A stretch of 64,000 nucleotides of DNA from Favolaschia claudopus (lineage: Eukaryota > Basidiomycota > Agaricomycetes > Agaricales > Mycenaceae): positions 62,001-126,000 of the forward strand of contig JAWWNJ010000224.1 in NCBI GenBank assembly GCA_037176885.1, read 5' to 3'. The notes beneath the pieces were generated by a model. That model did no database searches. It was not told where the DNA came from and was given only the letters and a program-made list of their open reading frames with translations. A program made the position numbers and the translations under genes. Below, piece by piece: positions 19,205 to 31,717 of the stretch (positions are counted from its first letter, which is position 1; the number at the start of each line of letters is the position of its first letter).

Positions 19205-21480
19205 TCGACCTTCACCCTCCGGTCACCTGTATTATGGATTCCAAGCACCACAACACAGATACTAAGTAAATACGAGTATCCAAAGGTACGAGGGATGCAT
19301 TACCACAGCACTTGTTAACAAGTGCTACAATCATCGTCTCTATGCAATAAAGGCAGCCATGGGATAAGTACCACGAATGATGTCGTTTTCGACGGAAAAT
19401 CAACGCTTGTATCCGAGGCCTCAGCAGCAATTACACATTGACCGGCGCTCCGTCATCCACGTCCAGGATATTGCTCGTAGGATGGAGATGGAGAGCTATG
19501 ATTTTCTGACCAGGGCACCCAAAAAATGTAACGATGTAGGCGATGCCAGGCAGCAGTCCTGGATTCTCCCTGCGGGCACTAGAGAGACCGGGTAGGGGAA
19601 TTGCAAGAGCTACGTCATCACTAGCGACGAAACTGCTCAAGAAAAAGAAAGCTAGTCGGTCTTCACCGCTTCAGGTGATAGCGGAGACATCTTAACACCT
19701 CGCAGAAAAACGAAAGACGGAGAATGGCGCGTATTCTGCAGAGAGCGGAAGTCATCTGAGCTGGGTTCGATCATGTCGATTGCGCTAATGAAGCGTCCGG
19801 CTCCAAGTTATCGGATTAGGACAAGACTTCAAGCACTGCACGGTGCAGGCGTAACGATCGCGGACATGGCGTTTCGCCAAAGCCCAGATTGATTTGTACG
19901 CTCGAATCGTGACATCGCACTCCGTCGCGAAAGAACACAGCGACGCCAGCTATCGCAGCGCAGCCAAAACCCTCGTTCTCCGGACCCCCTTTGAAGCTCC
20001 CCTCTGGCTTTTGCTAGCGGCCACTCGGCACCGACTCCCTGCAAAGCGCCGATATTGGGACGGCATACGGGTGTCTGTCGGTGCTGCTGCCAGGCCGGTG
20101 CTCGTATTCTGCTTCCTTCCTTCCTCCGTTCGTAGACGACCGCGTGATTAGAGCCGCGGGAACTAGGGCTTTGCGACGAAAGACGACTGCGGTCCCAGCA
20201 GATCTCCCGAGATTTGGGAAGGCGCGGAAGAGTGGTCGGGAAGGACATTGAGAACGATGACGGTACCGGTACCGTTAGCTGGGCGGACGCGAGATACTGG
20301 ACGCGGAAAGGGGGGACAGGAAGGATGGGGTTGCGGCAGGACCTGCGGGGGGGGGGGGGGGGGGGGGGGGGGGGCTCACCCTCTATGGCAGCAAAATGGC
20401 GCCACAGCTGCGGCGCGCACAATCTATTACCGCCTCCACATCGACATCGATCCATACCAGCACGCGCATCGGGGCGAGAAGAAGGCTACGCACAGCAGAT
20501 CCCCAGCGACGCTCCAGCTGCAGAGGTACGAATAGCTGACGCGGTTGAGAGCGTCGGTACTAAGGTGCTTCGGGTAGATGTTCCGCCTAGCACCGAGACT
20601 TCACGCAGAGCGTGGCGAGGTGTCGTGTGTCGCGTGCCCCAGCGCGAGGAGAACATGGAGGTAGATGGGGGGGACGAAGTTGATGGCGGCCGCACTGACT
20701 GTGAAACCGACAGTGAGCCTGCTCGAGGTTGATCTGGATATGATTCTGAGAAACAACGAGTCGAGGTGGGTAGGCTGTGCGGGAATGAGGTTTACCTTCA
20801 TCCAAGGACACTGCCGGCCATGAAAGGGAGCCAGATCCGCACTGACTAGACCGACGCATGAGTGTCGTAGCATTGAAAAAGGCAAGGAATGTCCACATAC
20901 ATATGCGAAACAGTGCGAGATACGAATAGATTTTCTAAGAAACGGTTGTATCGCGAACGGTGACGGTACAGGGCAGTACGAAGGCTAAGAAACAACGAAT
21001 TAGCTGCGTGAGACCCTGAAACGGGAAAGTTACTCACCAAGACGAGTTTGCCGCATCTCCATCTCCCACTCATAAGTCTCGCGCCCTCGCACCGGTAGGG
21101 ACAGTGTCTGTATCGTTCTTCATAGACATCTGACACAGGGAATCGCCCTACGTGCAGAAGACTGTGGCTAGAACCATGGCGCTGGGGTGGAAGAAAAACG
21201 CGTCACCCGATTTCAAGCTTCGTATTGTCGTCAAATTCGCCTGTTGAAGATGAATGAAACGGAAGAGGTTGAGAACGAAGTAGTATGTTCAAGCCACTGC
21301 GAGAGAACGGGACGCAAGACTGGAAATTGTACTTACTTCGAGTTCGTCATTGTGGACGTGCGTTATGAGGGCGGCACAGACCATGAACGGCAGCAGGCGT
21401 TCAACCGCCGATGGCCAACGCCGGCATAAAGGGTTTGTCATTGCGCAGCGTATCGATTGTTCCTCCACGTCCTCAAGCTC
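19205..21480 (-). repeat. block X, copy B: triplicated sequence with decayed minus-strand gene
   Basis: Collinear with 6690-8900 and 59210-61220. The candidate minus-strand donors recur near 20803 (GATGAAG/GTAAAC) and 21035 (GGTGAGTA). A minus-strand patch near 20620-20740 reads as a hydrophobic stretch (VGFTVSAAAINFVPPIYLHV) that could have been a membrane helix. A 208-residue open frame at 19829-20455 is not conserved in the other copies, so I do not accept it as a gene. Confidence 0.5.
20347..20374. repeat. poly(G) tract of 28 bases
   Basis: An uninterrupted run of 28 G on the plus strand. The equivalent places in the other block X copies (near 7830 and 60530) have mixed sequence, so the run arose in this copy or is an assembly error. 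Confidence 0.9.
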
Positions 21481-22170
21481 CCCAGTAGATGAGACCTCGA
21501 TGAGCTTGCGGAGGAGACGGTGACGGGGAGAGCAAAAGAAAGCCGGCAATATTCGGCCGATAACTTGAAGCTCGCCGCGGCGATCAAGCGGCGATCCCAA
21601 GCTTTGCAACTTTGAAAGTACAGTACTCTTACTGTAAACGCGGAAGCCCGGGCTTCTTCTCAAATTGGCGGCTAACCACGCACATGCCATGCTTTGGAAT
21701 TTAAAAATCTTACGATTCCTTGACGATTCCTCATCGACAAAGGAAAACTATGGCATTATTTATCGGCAAATATTCGAACTCAAGTTGCGAAGTCGCAACA
21801 ATCCAGGCGGGTTGCTTTCGGCCGATAAGTGAAGTGACTCTATGAACGCCATAGTTGATGACCGAAGTCCGAACTTCCTAATCGGGAGACGAGATGCAAT
21901 GTTCTTTACCGCAAACTTGCAAGACGAGCTCAAGACTCCTGGCGCCATCAGCCACAGTTCCCCTATATAAAGCAATATCTGGCACACTGTGGACGCCATC
22001 AACCACACCGCTCACTCAGAATTGCCGAAATGACCATGGTCAAATCTCTTTTCTTCAAGTCCTCTCATCGACTCTGCTTCTCCCTCTTTGCCCCAATCCT
22101 TCACTGGAAAAATGGCTGTTCGTCATTGAAGTCTTTTTTGCGATTCTCTGGATACTGATTCTGAGCTCAG
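21481..22170. other. intergenic region upstream of the HECT-like gene
   Basis: No complete gene is seen. A TATATAAA sequence lies near 21963 and ATGs at 22030 and 22036, so the first exon of the HECT-like gene probably starts here, but the first splice donor cannot be fixed. Confidence 0.4.
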
Positions 22171-25100
22171 ACGAATGAGAATCACAACAACATCCCTCCT
22201 GGGTTTCAGATTATCCACCAATTTCGGCGATTCCTCGTCGACCACCCGGAATACAACAACATTCCGGCAGCCCTTCCTTCAACGCCGACCCCCGCAGCCA
22301 GAACTGGCGGCCTTGCGGAGGATGAAAATCGGGACAATAGTGCAGGTGCGTTGCAAACCCGTCAGAATGAAATTTGACACTAAATCTGTAAAATTCCAGC
22401 TCCTGTCCGCGATCGCTATGAGAGCGCACGCGCTCAAACACAGGCACTCGTAGCTCCGCCATCCTATCAGTCCGCTCTGGGTCCAGCCACCCTTGCACCT
22501 TCGAACCCTCGTCACGTCAATCAAGAAAGACTCGGAGTCTCCAATCTCAATACCTCTGCTGTCAATCGTGACCGCGTCAATCACGCCCTCGCCACCCTTC
22601 CTCGCAGCTCGACATCTTCTCTCGCCGTTCGCAATCGACGCACCAGAGGTCCAGCACGCGGAGGGCCGGTCCTCGCGAGCCGCCCGCAGCGACGAGCTAT
22701 TCCAGATGTCTCCCACTGCCTCGAGGCAAATGCAGACACTCCGACAGCCAGAATCATCGTCCTTGTATATCCCCCCCTCGTAAGCTCGCTTCAATCTTTC
22801 TATATCCTCTTATTTATCTCTGATTCACAACCTCAGAGTCCGCATGCTGGCCCCCGCGAGTTTCTCGTTTACAATATCCTCCATCTCGACTTTCTGGAGA
22901 CTCTGGAAGAAAACCATCTGCTCTACCGATACATCCTTCCCCTCAATACGCGCGTCAACGATCTCCTGCGCATGGCTCATGGTGACATGGTCGTTTCGGG
23001 CGCTCGTTTCGGCTTCGAAGAGACCATTCGGTCATCTGCTGCCGCGGCAGTTGCGGTCACCACCATCCAGCCGCTGGGACTCGCAGATCGCGGGCGGACC
23101 TCTGCCCATTTTACGGGACCCCGCCTTCGCGTCATACCTCAACCCCTCCAGACCACCCTTCACGAGCTCTCGCTCGACCGCAACCACTTCGCAGACCCCG
23201 GGAGCTTCCGGGATGGATCTTGGATTATCAGACTCGGTTCGTGCCTTTCTTCTTACTTTCGGTTACCTGCTCACGATGTTAACAGCTGTCATGGGAACTG
23301 AGCTGAGCTACATCTCTTCGGACGGCCGCCGTCATGGCCATGACTGCCTCGGTCAGCACATTTACTCGCTGTTTCCTTGCGATGGCAACAGTATGCGCTC
23401 GGATGACGACGTGAACACGTCGGGAGGGGAGGAAGTAGACAGTGAGGAAGAAGAGCACACAGTAGCGCGTTTGCTCTGGGTATGTGGAAACAAAACTCCT
23501 TTGCTTTTGTTGTTTCAACTGATATCTTCGCAGCGCACACCTCGCAACACCGCCGCCCAGACCCCTCGGTTGACGCGTTCGAACGCACACGCTGCACCTG
23601 CTCCTCAAAACACTCCAGCAGGCAGCGCTCCAGCCACCACGCCAAGCCGTCCGCGTGTGCGCACCACTGCAGATGCCGCCACCTCCACTTCCGAGCTTCC
23701 GCGCCGCGTGCTTCGCGATCCCGCCAGTACCGCCAGTGCCGCACCTGCGCCTGCAACCGTCTCCGCCCCACCTGCCTTAACTCGCCCACCTCGCTCTCGC
23801 CGTGTGCTTGGTGACCTCCCCGTCCCCCGAGCCCGCACGCGCTCGTTGTCCCCGGAGCCCGACTTCTCTCTTCCTCGTAGACTCTGGGGCGACGAGACCA
23901 CATACGAGCCTCACTCTCGCGGTGATTTCAGCCCCAACCGATTCACGCATGACATCATGCAGCGGGCCGTCGAAGGCGCCGGCTCTGTCCCTCCCCTGTC
24001 AATCCGCGGCGCCAATATCGACCAGATGGTGGACGCATTAGTATCAGTCATAGATAGGCTTGGTAGAACAGGCGATTATACAGAGCTCTTGAATCCGGAC
24101 CGCAGTTTTGTAATGTAAGTTCTTTTCTGAACTTGGAATCCTTCTTGTCTAACTTCAAGTGCAGGACCACGGATGAGGCGGTGGGGGAAGGGGTGGAACG
24201 CGAGGTCGTTCACGCAGCGCTCCACCGGGAGCTTGCGGAGGAATCTACCTATTTCAATCACGGAGAAGACAACGTGCTCACCCTTCGCGTACTTCCGTCA
24301 TCCATCCCTGCTTCGCCCGCACGACTCGCCAAATTCAAGCGTTTGGGTGCCCTCTGCGGCCTTAGCCACATCCTTGGTCAATCGACCCCCTCGATCAGCG
24401 TTGCTCTTTTTCAGTATATTGTAAACCACTGCGATTTCCGCGCCCTCTCGCGCAACTTTTCCTACGAATGGTTCCCCGTCCTCACGCGCCAACTTCTCGA
24501 CTTCCTGGCGACTTCCGAGACTGATGATCTTAGTGCTTTTCAAACCCATCTCATCACTTATTATGGCGCAGGGGTAGGTGTCTGCACTGTGTGTCATTTG
24601 TAATCTCAATTCTGGTTCAGGCTGCAGCGTTTCGCTACCGCGATCGTGCTACGCATGACTCCCTTGCTGTCCACATGCTGTATTTCGCTACGGTCGCAAA
24701 TGGCATGTTTGATGAACCGGAGCCCACTTCCTTCCGCACGGGGTATCTTCTGTCATGCAGAAACGGGATCACCCTGGCTTGGGTGAGTTGTCCTCATTTA
24801 CGTCTCAACTTGCTCACTGAATTCTTCACCACAGGCAATCCGCAACTTTGAAGGCGGGCCAGACACGTTCTTCAGCGTGATGGCAACCTCTCGCATCAGC
24901 TCTGCAGACTCTCTGCTCGCTGTTCTCGACATTGTGAACGCTTCCAACTCGGCGGAACTCCTCGACTCTTTGCGCGGTATCACAGGCGACATCACTCTCA
25001 CCTTCCACATGCTCATCGAGCGTTACCTGCGTGGCATCGGCACTCCTTGTCCTGCGATGTTCGCTGCCGCGAAGGGGGCGTTCCACTCCATCATCGACCT

Positions 25101-25505
25101 AGACCGCATCGACTCCCCGGCCTTCCGCTCTCAGATGCTTGCGTGGGCTGCTACAGGCTCGCCCTTCGTTGATCCAGCGGGCGGTCGTATCTCGGTGCGT
25201 CTTTCCTTTGTTCTCTGATTCATACACCGAGCTTAATCGCCCAACAGTTGGGCCCTATCAACACCCATGGAGAGGGTTATGGAGTTCCTGGCAGTACCGC
25301 TGGGGAGCGCGATGTCTTGGCCAGGGAAGGCACTTTCCATATTCAGACCTGCCACCGCAGCATCCGCTTCCCAGTTGAATACGCCCTCCGCCTCGCTGAA
25401 GCTCGCTATGTTCCAGAGGGAGAACCTCGCGACTTCCAAGAAGCTTTTGATTACTGGTTTTTGACTCAATCTCTCATCGCTATTGGTCGCCATAGTATGA
25501 TGTAG
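22171..25505 (+). CDS. HECT-like E3 ubiquitin ligase, first exon not resolved
   Basis: Supported exons: 22171-22345, 22400-22779, 22837-23236, 23286-23479, 23534-24114, 24165-24573, 24621-24782, 24835-25194 and 25248-25505, at least 972 residues. The N-terminal half is low in complexity and rich in Pro, Ala, Arg and Ser, with an acidic run (EEVDSEEEEH). The C-terminal third has the order of a HECT domain: VGEGVEREVVHAALHREL, then a region resembling the N-lobe, then LTFHMLIERYLRG, and a C-lobe-like end where FHIQTCHRSIRFP carries the candidate catalytic cysteine. HECT ligases accept ubiquitin on that cysteine before passing it to a substrate. The assignment rests on motif order, so a divergent or inactive ligase is possible. 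The ATG is probably at 22030 or 22036. Confidence 0.7.
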
Positions 25506-25569
25506 TTTCTCTCTGCTTTGAATTTGTTACCGCTCCACCTACTGTGTAACATGTAGTTTGCTATGTCTC

Positions 25570-26008
25570 TTCTAATGAAAATGGTGTTGAGCTTTAATTC
25601 CTTTGAAACTCCTTGAGTTGAGCGAAGCTCTCAACGAAGCATTGCGCCTCAACAATTGAATCCGAGTTTGTGTATCTGGTTCTGAGACCCCCATTTCAAA
25701 ATCCTCATTGCGTCGTCAATATTGGGCCGGATGCCTTGATTACATTTTTCCTCTGTAGTTCATACAATACTCTATACCTATGAGGCTTTTCTGCATGAGT
25801 TTCCCTTGAATGTTAAGGCCCCATAACTCGAGTTTTGCGACACCTTTCTGTCACACGTTGTGACATCCGTGACAACCGACATTTCGACTCGACCAGGGAC
25901 TCAATTCACCTAGTTCTATCTTGTATGCGACCATTCAGAAGTGCCCCCAACGACTTCTGCTGCTACCTCTTCTGTTTTGTGCCATCTAAGAAATTCTGAT
26001 CAACTCAA
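25570..26008. repeat. 0.4-kb dispersed repeat R, copy a
   Basis: About 440 bases that recur at 28479-28942 and, more diverged, at 33795-33990. It contains the perfect hairpin TGTCACA-CGT-TGTGACA near 25850. It begins about 65 bases after the HECT-like stop codon. Confidence 0.8.
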
Positions 26009-27544
26009 TTCTCGTCAGACAGCTCTGAATTTGTCTGAGTGGCTCGTACTTGCCAGAAGCCCTAGAATCTACACTTCCGATGCTTCATGCACCGCTCCGT
26101 TGCTCGCCTGTCTTACATACTTCAACTCCAAATTCACAAAATCTTTGTGATTTCAACTTGCCTTCAAAGTTAGAGGCTCTCCAATCCTTTGGTGCTTCGC
26201 GGCAAACCGTCTCAAACATCTCGCTCATACTTGATGACATCCTCTTCCTTTACCCTCTCCTCTTGTACTCATCTTCGCCTCCATTTGATTGCAAAAGCAA
26301 TCTCGCAGACAATGACAGCACCAATGTATGCCACTAGTACCTCCAGCAGCATTCCAGGAATGCTAACGCTGCACGCGTTCCCTGGTCATTTGTCATTCTG
26401 ACTTGTTTTTACATCTCCCAGTTGACATATCTGTCCTCCCACATCCGCTCTCATGCCACATCCTTGAAACTCCAGACAACGAAATGCAATTATGACCTGA
26501 CACCTCTCAGCTCTCGGCGCCGTTGTGTTATTTGCTACATTCGTGGTACCGCTGCGTTTCGTCTGTTTTCGCTTAACTCGTTCCAATTTTTTACGTTACC
26601 TTGAGGTGAGTCCATCTTTCTCTTCATACAGCTAGACCGGCTCAACTATGGCAAGGCATCACTTATAGTGCGTCCCATTCTCGAGAATATTCAGGTTTCT
26701 TCATACACACTCGCCTTCGATACCATGGCATAACCACGCTGTCTCAACATTCATCTCGACGTCGCCGACTATGACCCGCGTCAAGGGGGAGAACAACCTC
26801 AACGAAGCTGGATGGCGCGTTTTACGCCGGCACTCTACCGCTCATGTTCGCCGTGCTCGCTGACAACGAGGGCAATTCCTCCGTACAAACACTGCTGTAC
26901 CTCCCGCTTGCTCTGACCCCAGTCAGTCTGCGTCATCCACCTCTTCCTACACCAACTCCATGGCGTCCTCTACCTTTACCCTCTGATCCTCCACCACAGA
27001 CGCCGTTTCGGCACATCGCGCGTCGTCCACTCTCTCGAAAACGACTTGAACTCCACATCGACGTGAATTCTTTCAATTTTGACGAGGACCGAACAAATAA
27101 ATAACTTACCTGTCTCAATAGATCCACCCGCCGCCGCTCCGCGTTCGGAAATAGATTTGGGAAGCGCGGGCGCGGAGAGATGAGGTTGATGTTGATGTGC
27201 GCGCGTGTTCGCGCCGGGAGGGCAATGGAACGGCGGAGTCGAAACGCGACGAGTTTGATCCTCGATTCTTACCGTGTAGTCTAGTACTAACTACCCTTTC
27301 TCAGCCTCGAGTTATGTAGGTCGGTCGAGGCTTTGATTCGAGTGACTCGGACACAGGTGAGTTTATTAATCTATTCTTCATTTCAGTTCGATTCATATTG
27401 ACCTCTCTTTTCAAAACAGCTCAGTACTATTCAATTCACGCCGACCTCGAATTCTTGAGTGAGATGAGATGTACCAAAGATGTACATTGTGACTGGTTGG
27501 ACCAGCGGTGCGTCTGTTTCACCTCACTGCGGTTTTCTTAGAAA
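26009..27544. other. repeat-island sequence without supported genes
   Basis: Mostly short frames of biased composition. Several GTGAGT sites look like splice donors without protein-coding context. No motif is recognised. Confidence 0.45.
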
Positions 27545-27800
27545 GGTTCTGACTTCGCTTCTTTACTTTGGATCTAGACTTGCTCGCGTTGAATGCCTAC
27601 TGGCATTGTGACTGGTTAGAGTAGCTTCGGTGAGTGTGTTTAATTTGCTCGCGTTGAATGCCTACGTTCAATGAGATGCTCATTTCGACGGTTTAGGTGA
27701 ATGCTTTCAATTTGCTCGCGTTGAACGGTGATGTGCAATGAGATGCACATTTCGACTGGTTAGAGCAGCTTCGGTGAGTGCCTTCAATTTCCTCTCAACT
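27545..27800. repeat. degenerate tandem repeat, period 65-78 bases
   Basis: The start of the unit, TGCTCGCGTTGAA, occurs at 27581, 27646 and 27713. Units share GACTGGTTAGAG and CTTCGGTGAGTG. The third unit contains the inverted repeat ATGTGCA-ATGAGA-TGCACAT. Confidence 0.7.
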
Positions 27801-28478
27801 CGTCGTTTATTTCAATGTTTTCGAATTTCTACACTTGCCCCTGCTTGTTACTCTGCTGTTTCGCGCATGTGCGGCTCTGTGTTCTGATTTGATATTCTGA
27901 AGCTGTCGAAGGTATTTGGACTTGCCGAGTTTGTAGGAGTGTGCTTGACATCGCACCAAGCTGCATCTGGTGAGTCTTTGCCTTTTTCTGTTTCTGTTTC
28001 AAGAGTTGGTTTCAACTGTTGTATTGCGCACGTTCACTCGGGTCTGTTTCTATTCATTCCTCTCAACTCTTTCCATTCAAGCTGTTGACGGCTTCTCGCA
28101 GGACCTCTTTTTAACATCCGGGTCCTTGCCTCATTCAATTCGCGCGACACAGTAGTTTTGGATGAAAAACGATTTATTGACTATCTACCACACGGTGCGT
28201 AATTCAATCTTGCTGCTTGACGCGTTGACTGACTTGAGAGGGAATTTGCAGGCTTGATGACGACGGCGTACGCGCGCGAGACGCGGTGAGGCTGATGTAC
28301 GTCGGTGTGGTGCTGAGAGTAGATGGAATTGAGGAGACGAGGGCGGTGAGTTTGCGGGGCGGGGAGGGGAGAATAGTGGTTGCGTCGGTGACGGGTGCCG
28401 AGGTCGGGACAGGCGGCGGCATTCGGGAAGGAAAGAAAGTAGATAGGTAGACACATACCTTCGTTTTCCGCGTCCCTG
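27801..28478. other. spacer within the repeat island
   Basis: No supported gene. Minus-strand frames at 28181-28568 are proline- and serine-rich without a motif. Confidence 0.4.
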
Positions 28479-28942
28479 CTCTAATGAAAAATGGTGTTGA
28501 GCTTCAATCACTTCTTTGAGCCTCTCTGAGTTCAAGAAAGTTCTCAACAAAGCAACGTGCCTCAACAATCGGACCCGAGTTTGCGTATCTTTGGTTCTGA
28601 GACACCCATTTTCGAAGCCTCATTACACCGTCAATATTGGGAGGCATGCCTTAGTTACATTTTTCCTCTGTAGCCCATACAATCCTTTATACCTATGACA
28701 TTTTTCAGCATGAGTTTCCCTCTAATGTTAAGGCCCATAACTCAAGTTTTGCGTCGCCTTTCTGTCACACAATGTGACATACGTGACACCCGACACTGTT
28801 TCCACCACAAAACAAGTACGACTCAATCAGGAACTCAATCCAGCTAGTTCTATCCTGTATGCGACTGTTCAGAAGTGCCCCAACGCATTCTACTGCCATT
28901 GCTTCTGTTTTGTGCCATCCCAACAAATTCCGATCAACTCAG
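28479..28942. repeat. 0.4-kb dispersed repeat R, copy b
   Basis: Aligns along its whole length with 25570-26008, including the hairpin TGTCACA-CAA-TGTGACA. No gene ends next to this copy, so it may mark a deleted gene. Confidence 0.8.
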
Positions 28943-29289
28943 GTTTCCGCCCATATGAGACTGTTTATCTGAGTTGCGAGTACTTTGAGAGCACTGGGAT
29001 GAGACCGAGGACTCTTGTCGTGTTCTGCTCAAGACCAAGGACACTCAAGATGCACTTCTGACACCGAAATCCGCTGGCAAATATGTTTCTGCATCATCTC
29101 CGATCTTGACGAGGACTCGGGATGCGAAAAGTGGAAGCGTCAAATCGAGGATAACAAAGGGTGGGTTTCATTCTCGGATCCAAATACTTCGCTAATCGAG
29201 AACGGGTTCTCAGACTCGCAGAGATCATTCACAATCTACTCGAAAAATCCCTCGCACCCAGTGTTCCCGCATCCCTCCATAACATCCCC

Positions 29290-30110
29290 ACCGAATACAT
29301 CATCACTTGATGAGCAAATGGAGTCATGTAGTAGCACGACTCAACCCGTACTTTGCGCCGATTCTTCGTAAATCCCACTGCAGCCCTGCCCCTCTCAATA
29401 ATGCCGTGTCTGCCTGTCTTCCAACGTCGAGCCGTAAACTGCGCTTGCTAGACGCGAAATTCAAGCACTCAGTGAGTGCGTTGGCCGAATCTTCCCAACA
29501 GACTGCCTTGCTAATACTTTACATAGGAATTTTATGCTCGCCGACTGACGTCTCGTCTCAGGCTCAAACCGCCGGTGCGTGATTCTAGCCCATTCTCTCT
29601 CTCTTTCTGACGCTGTCAACCCATCCAAAGCCTTCCGTGCCATTCCACAACCGCGCATTCGCACCTTTTCTCGTCCTCACACCTGGAACGCATCTGCTAT
29701 GGCGCCGCTCCTTGACAACGGTGGCTCGTATCGACACGATCAAGCCTCTTGTCAGCCACCTTGACACGCTTTGAAGGATAGTAGATCGACCACCAAGGAC
29801 AAACGACGGCAACTGCCTCGTGCCAGTCTCGGGGCCGACTCAACGATGAGCAAATGAAGTTATGCAGCACGAACCGCAACCCGTATCGCCCCCTAATTCT
29901 TTGTTCAAATCCCACTCGAGTCTCCTACCCCTCCAAACACCATGCCGCCCCAACCACCCAGGCCAGCACAGCTGTGGAAAGTAAACTACGTCGGGTCGCC
30001 GACCTACCCCTGAGTTAATCCATAAAAGGTGCGTGATCTACCCCATCCTCCACCTCTCTTTCTGACCGCTTTCACTCCGTTCCACACCCGCACGTTAGCA
30101 GCTTTAGAAC
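29290..30110. repeat. imperfect segmental repeat, two copies
   Basis: Sequence at about 29290-29410 (GATGAGCAAATG core) matches 29835-29950. Sequence at about 29575-29670 (GGTGCGTGAT core) matches 30029-30110. The order is the same in both, so about 0.5 kb was duplicated and has diverged. No coding assignment. Confidence 0.6.
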
Positions 30111-31717
30111 GGGGCGAGACATCGCGTGCGCGCTCGACCCCGTCTCGGTGGAAAATCTCTGTGCGCGCGCGGCGGCGTTCAAGTTCGTGCTGGCTGCTAT
30201 TGGTTGTGGGCGGTGCGGATCCCGTAAACATTGTAACAGCAGACGCCGTTTCTGCAGCCGTCAAGTCAGCTGATTCCTCAAAGCCAGGGGACCTGCTCAA
30301 TGCCCCGGCCCATCCCTCCGCCAAATCTCCCAGCAATGCCCCGCCGCGCGCATTGACACACCGTCCCCGACTCGGCCGCCAGCGCACGCGATTCGCAATG
30401 ACCTCCGTTTCCTATTCCCGCCTTCTTCCCAGCTCTCCCTTTCCTTAGGTTCCTATGTATCTGTACCTTAACTCGCTCCCCGCCAAAACAACTCTCCCGC
30501 ACCAACTCGTCGCTCTAACCGCATTCGACGCCTCCCCTCTGTCCTTCAAATCCAACTCACCACCGCCGTTCTCTCCTCTTTCCCGCCACCAATACCTCAA
30601 AGTCCCTTCGTCCGATTAACAACTCGGCGTTCGTTCAACCCAATCTTCCACCTTCCACCTGTATACACCGTGCATCAGTCCAGTTTTAAGGCGGTGCATT
30701 GTACACAATTACTTTGTATTCTCACTTCGCTGACGTTTGGAGTCAGTGCCGATACGACGCTGTACCGACGCTGTACCTACAGCGAGGTTGGACGACGAGG
30801 ACGAAATTGGTGAGTTTACTCACCTGTAAATTTTTCTTTTGCGCTGCCTTTTTGATTCCTAGCACACCACCAATCTTCCGCGTCGGCAACATATGCGCAC
30901 CGATGGCGCAAATCCTCGACGCATAAGTACATAACTGCAGATGCTCGTTAGCGCAAACGTTTCGAAAGGTGTGTCTATACTTACCTTTCAATCTTTGCGT
31001 GCTGCTGACTTCTTCATTTATGCAGCACCACCCGACAAGCCACGCGCTTCGTCCCCAACGCCGCCAACGAACGAGTTAGATAGAAATCCGAGCGAAAGGT
31101 GCGTCGCTGCTTACCTTTCACAATGCACATCTAGCCTTCATTTCTCTTCCTAGCTCTATCAAACGAAGAATCAGTATCGTTACTCGAAGAATACGGCGTC
31201 GGCTCAGCTGCGTCGACCGCTTCCGCCACGATGCATCCCCGCCGCCGTCTACAACGAAGTCAGAAGGCATTCAAATATCGAGGTACGTTGTTATTCACCT
31301 TATATCCTTCGCCGCTAACCCTTACCAGCGCCTCGTTATACATGGAGTTGGGATGAGTGGTGGAGACACAGAACGCAGGGCTTCGGAAAGGGACGGGTGG
31401 AGGGCGTAGAAGGAGATGGAAGAGAAGGTGAAGGCATAAGGAACAAGGCGGAGGATGAAGGGACCCCTTGAGTGGGCGGATTCGGCTCGTATAGACACTA
31501 GATAGTGAGCTTTCTAAGTATGTACTTCGTTAATCCTACTGGTTTGTATTTAACTCGTTATTTGAATTCAATTCTGTTCAACTCGAATCTAGGTGTAAAG
31601 TCTTGCCTGGTCAACGTTACGAGCTTTCATCTTGGCTGGTTAATGGCACTGGAACGATTCGTGTGACTTGGTGTGACATGTCGTGTCTCTCTCCTCCACA
31701 ACATCGACGCGTCGAGA
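30111..31717. other. spacer without supported genes
   Basis: Contains repeated donor-like sites (GGTGAGTTTA, AGGTGTGTCT, AGGTGCGTCG, AGGTACGTTG) each followed within about 40-70 bases by AG-ending pyrimidine tracts, but the pieces between them do not join into a recognisable protein. A non-coding spliced transcript is possible. Confidence 0.4.

Noticed and set aside
19829..20455. 208-residue minus-strand frame in block X copy B
   Set aside because: It runs through the poly(G) tract as polyproline and has no counterpart frame in copies A and C.
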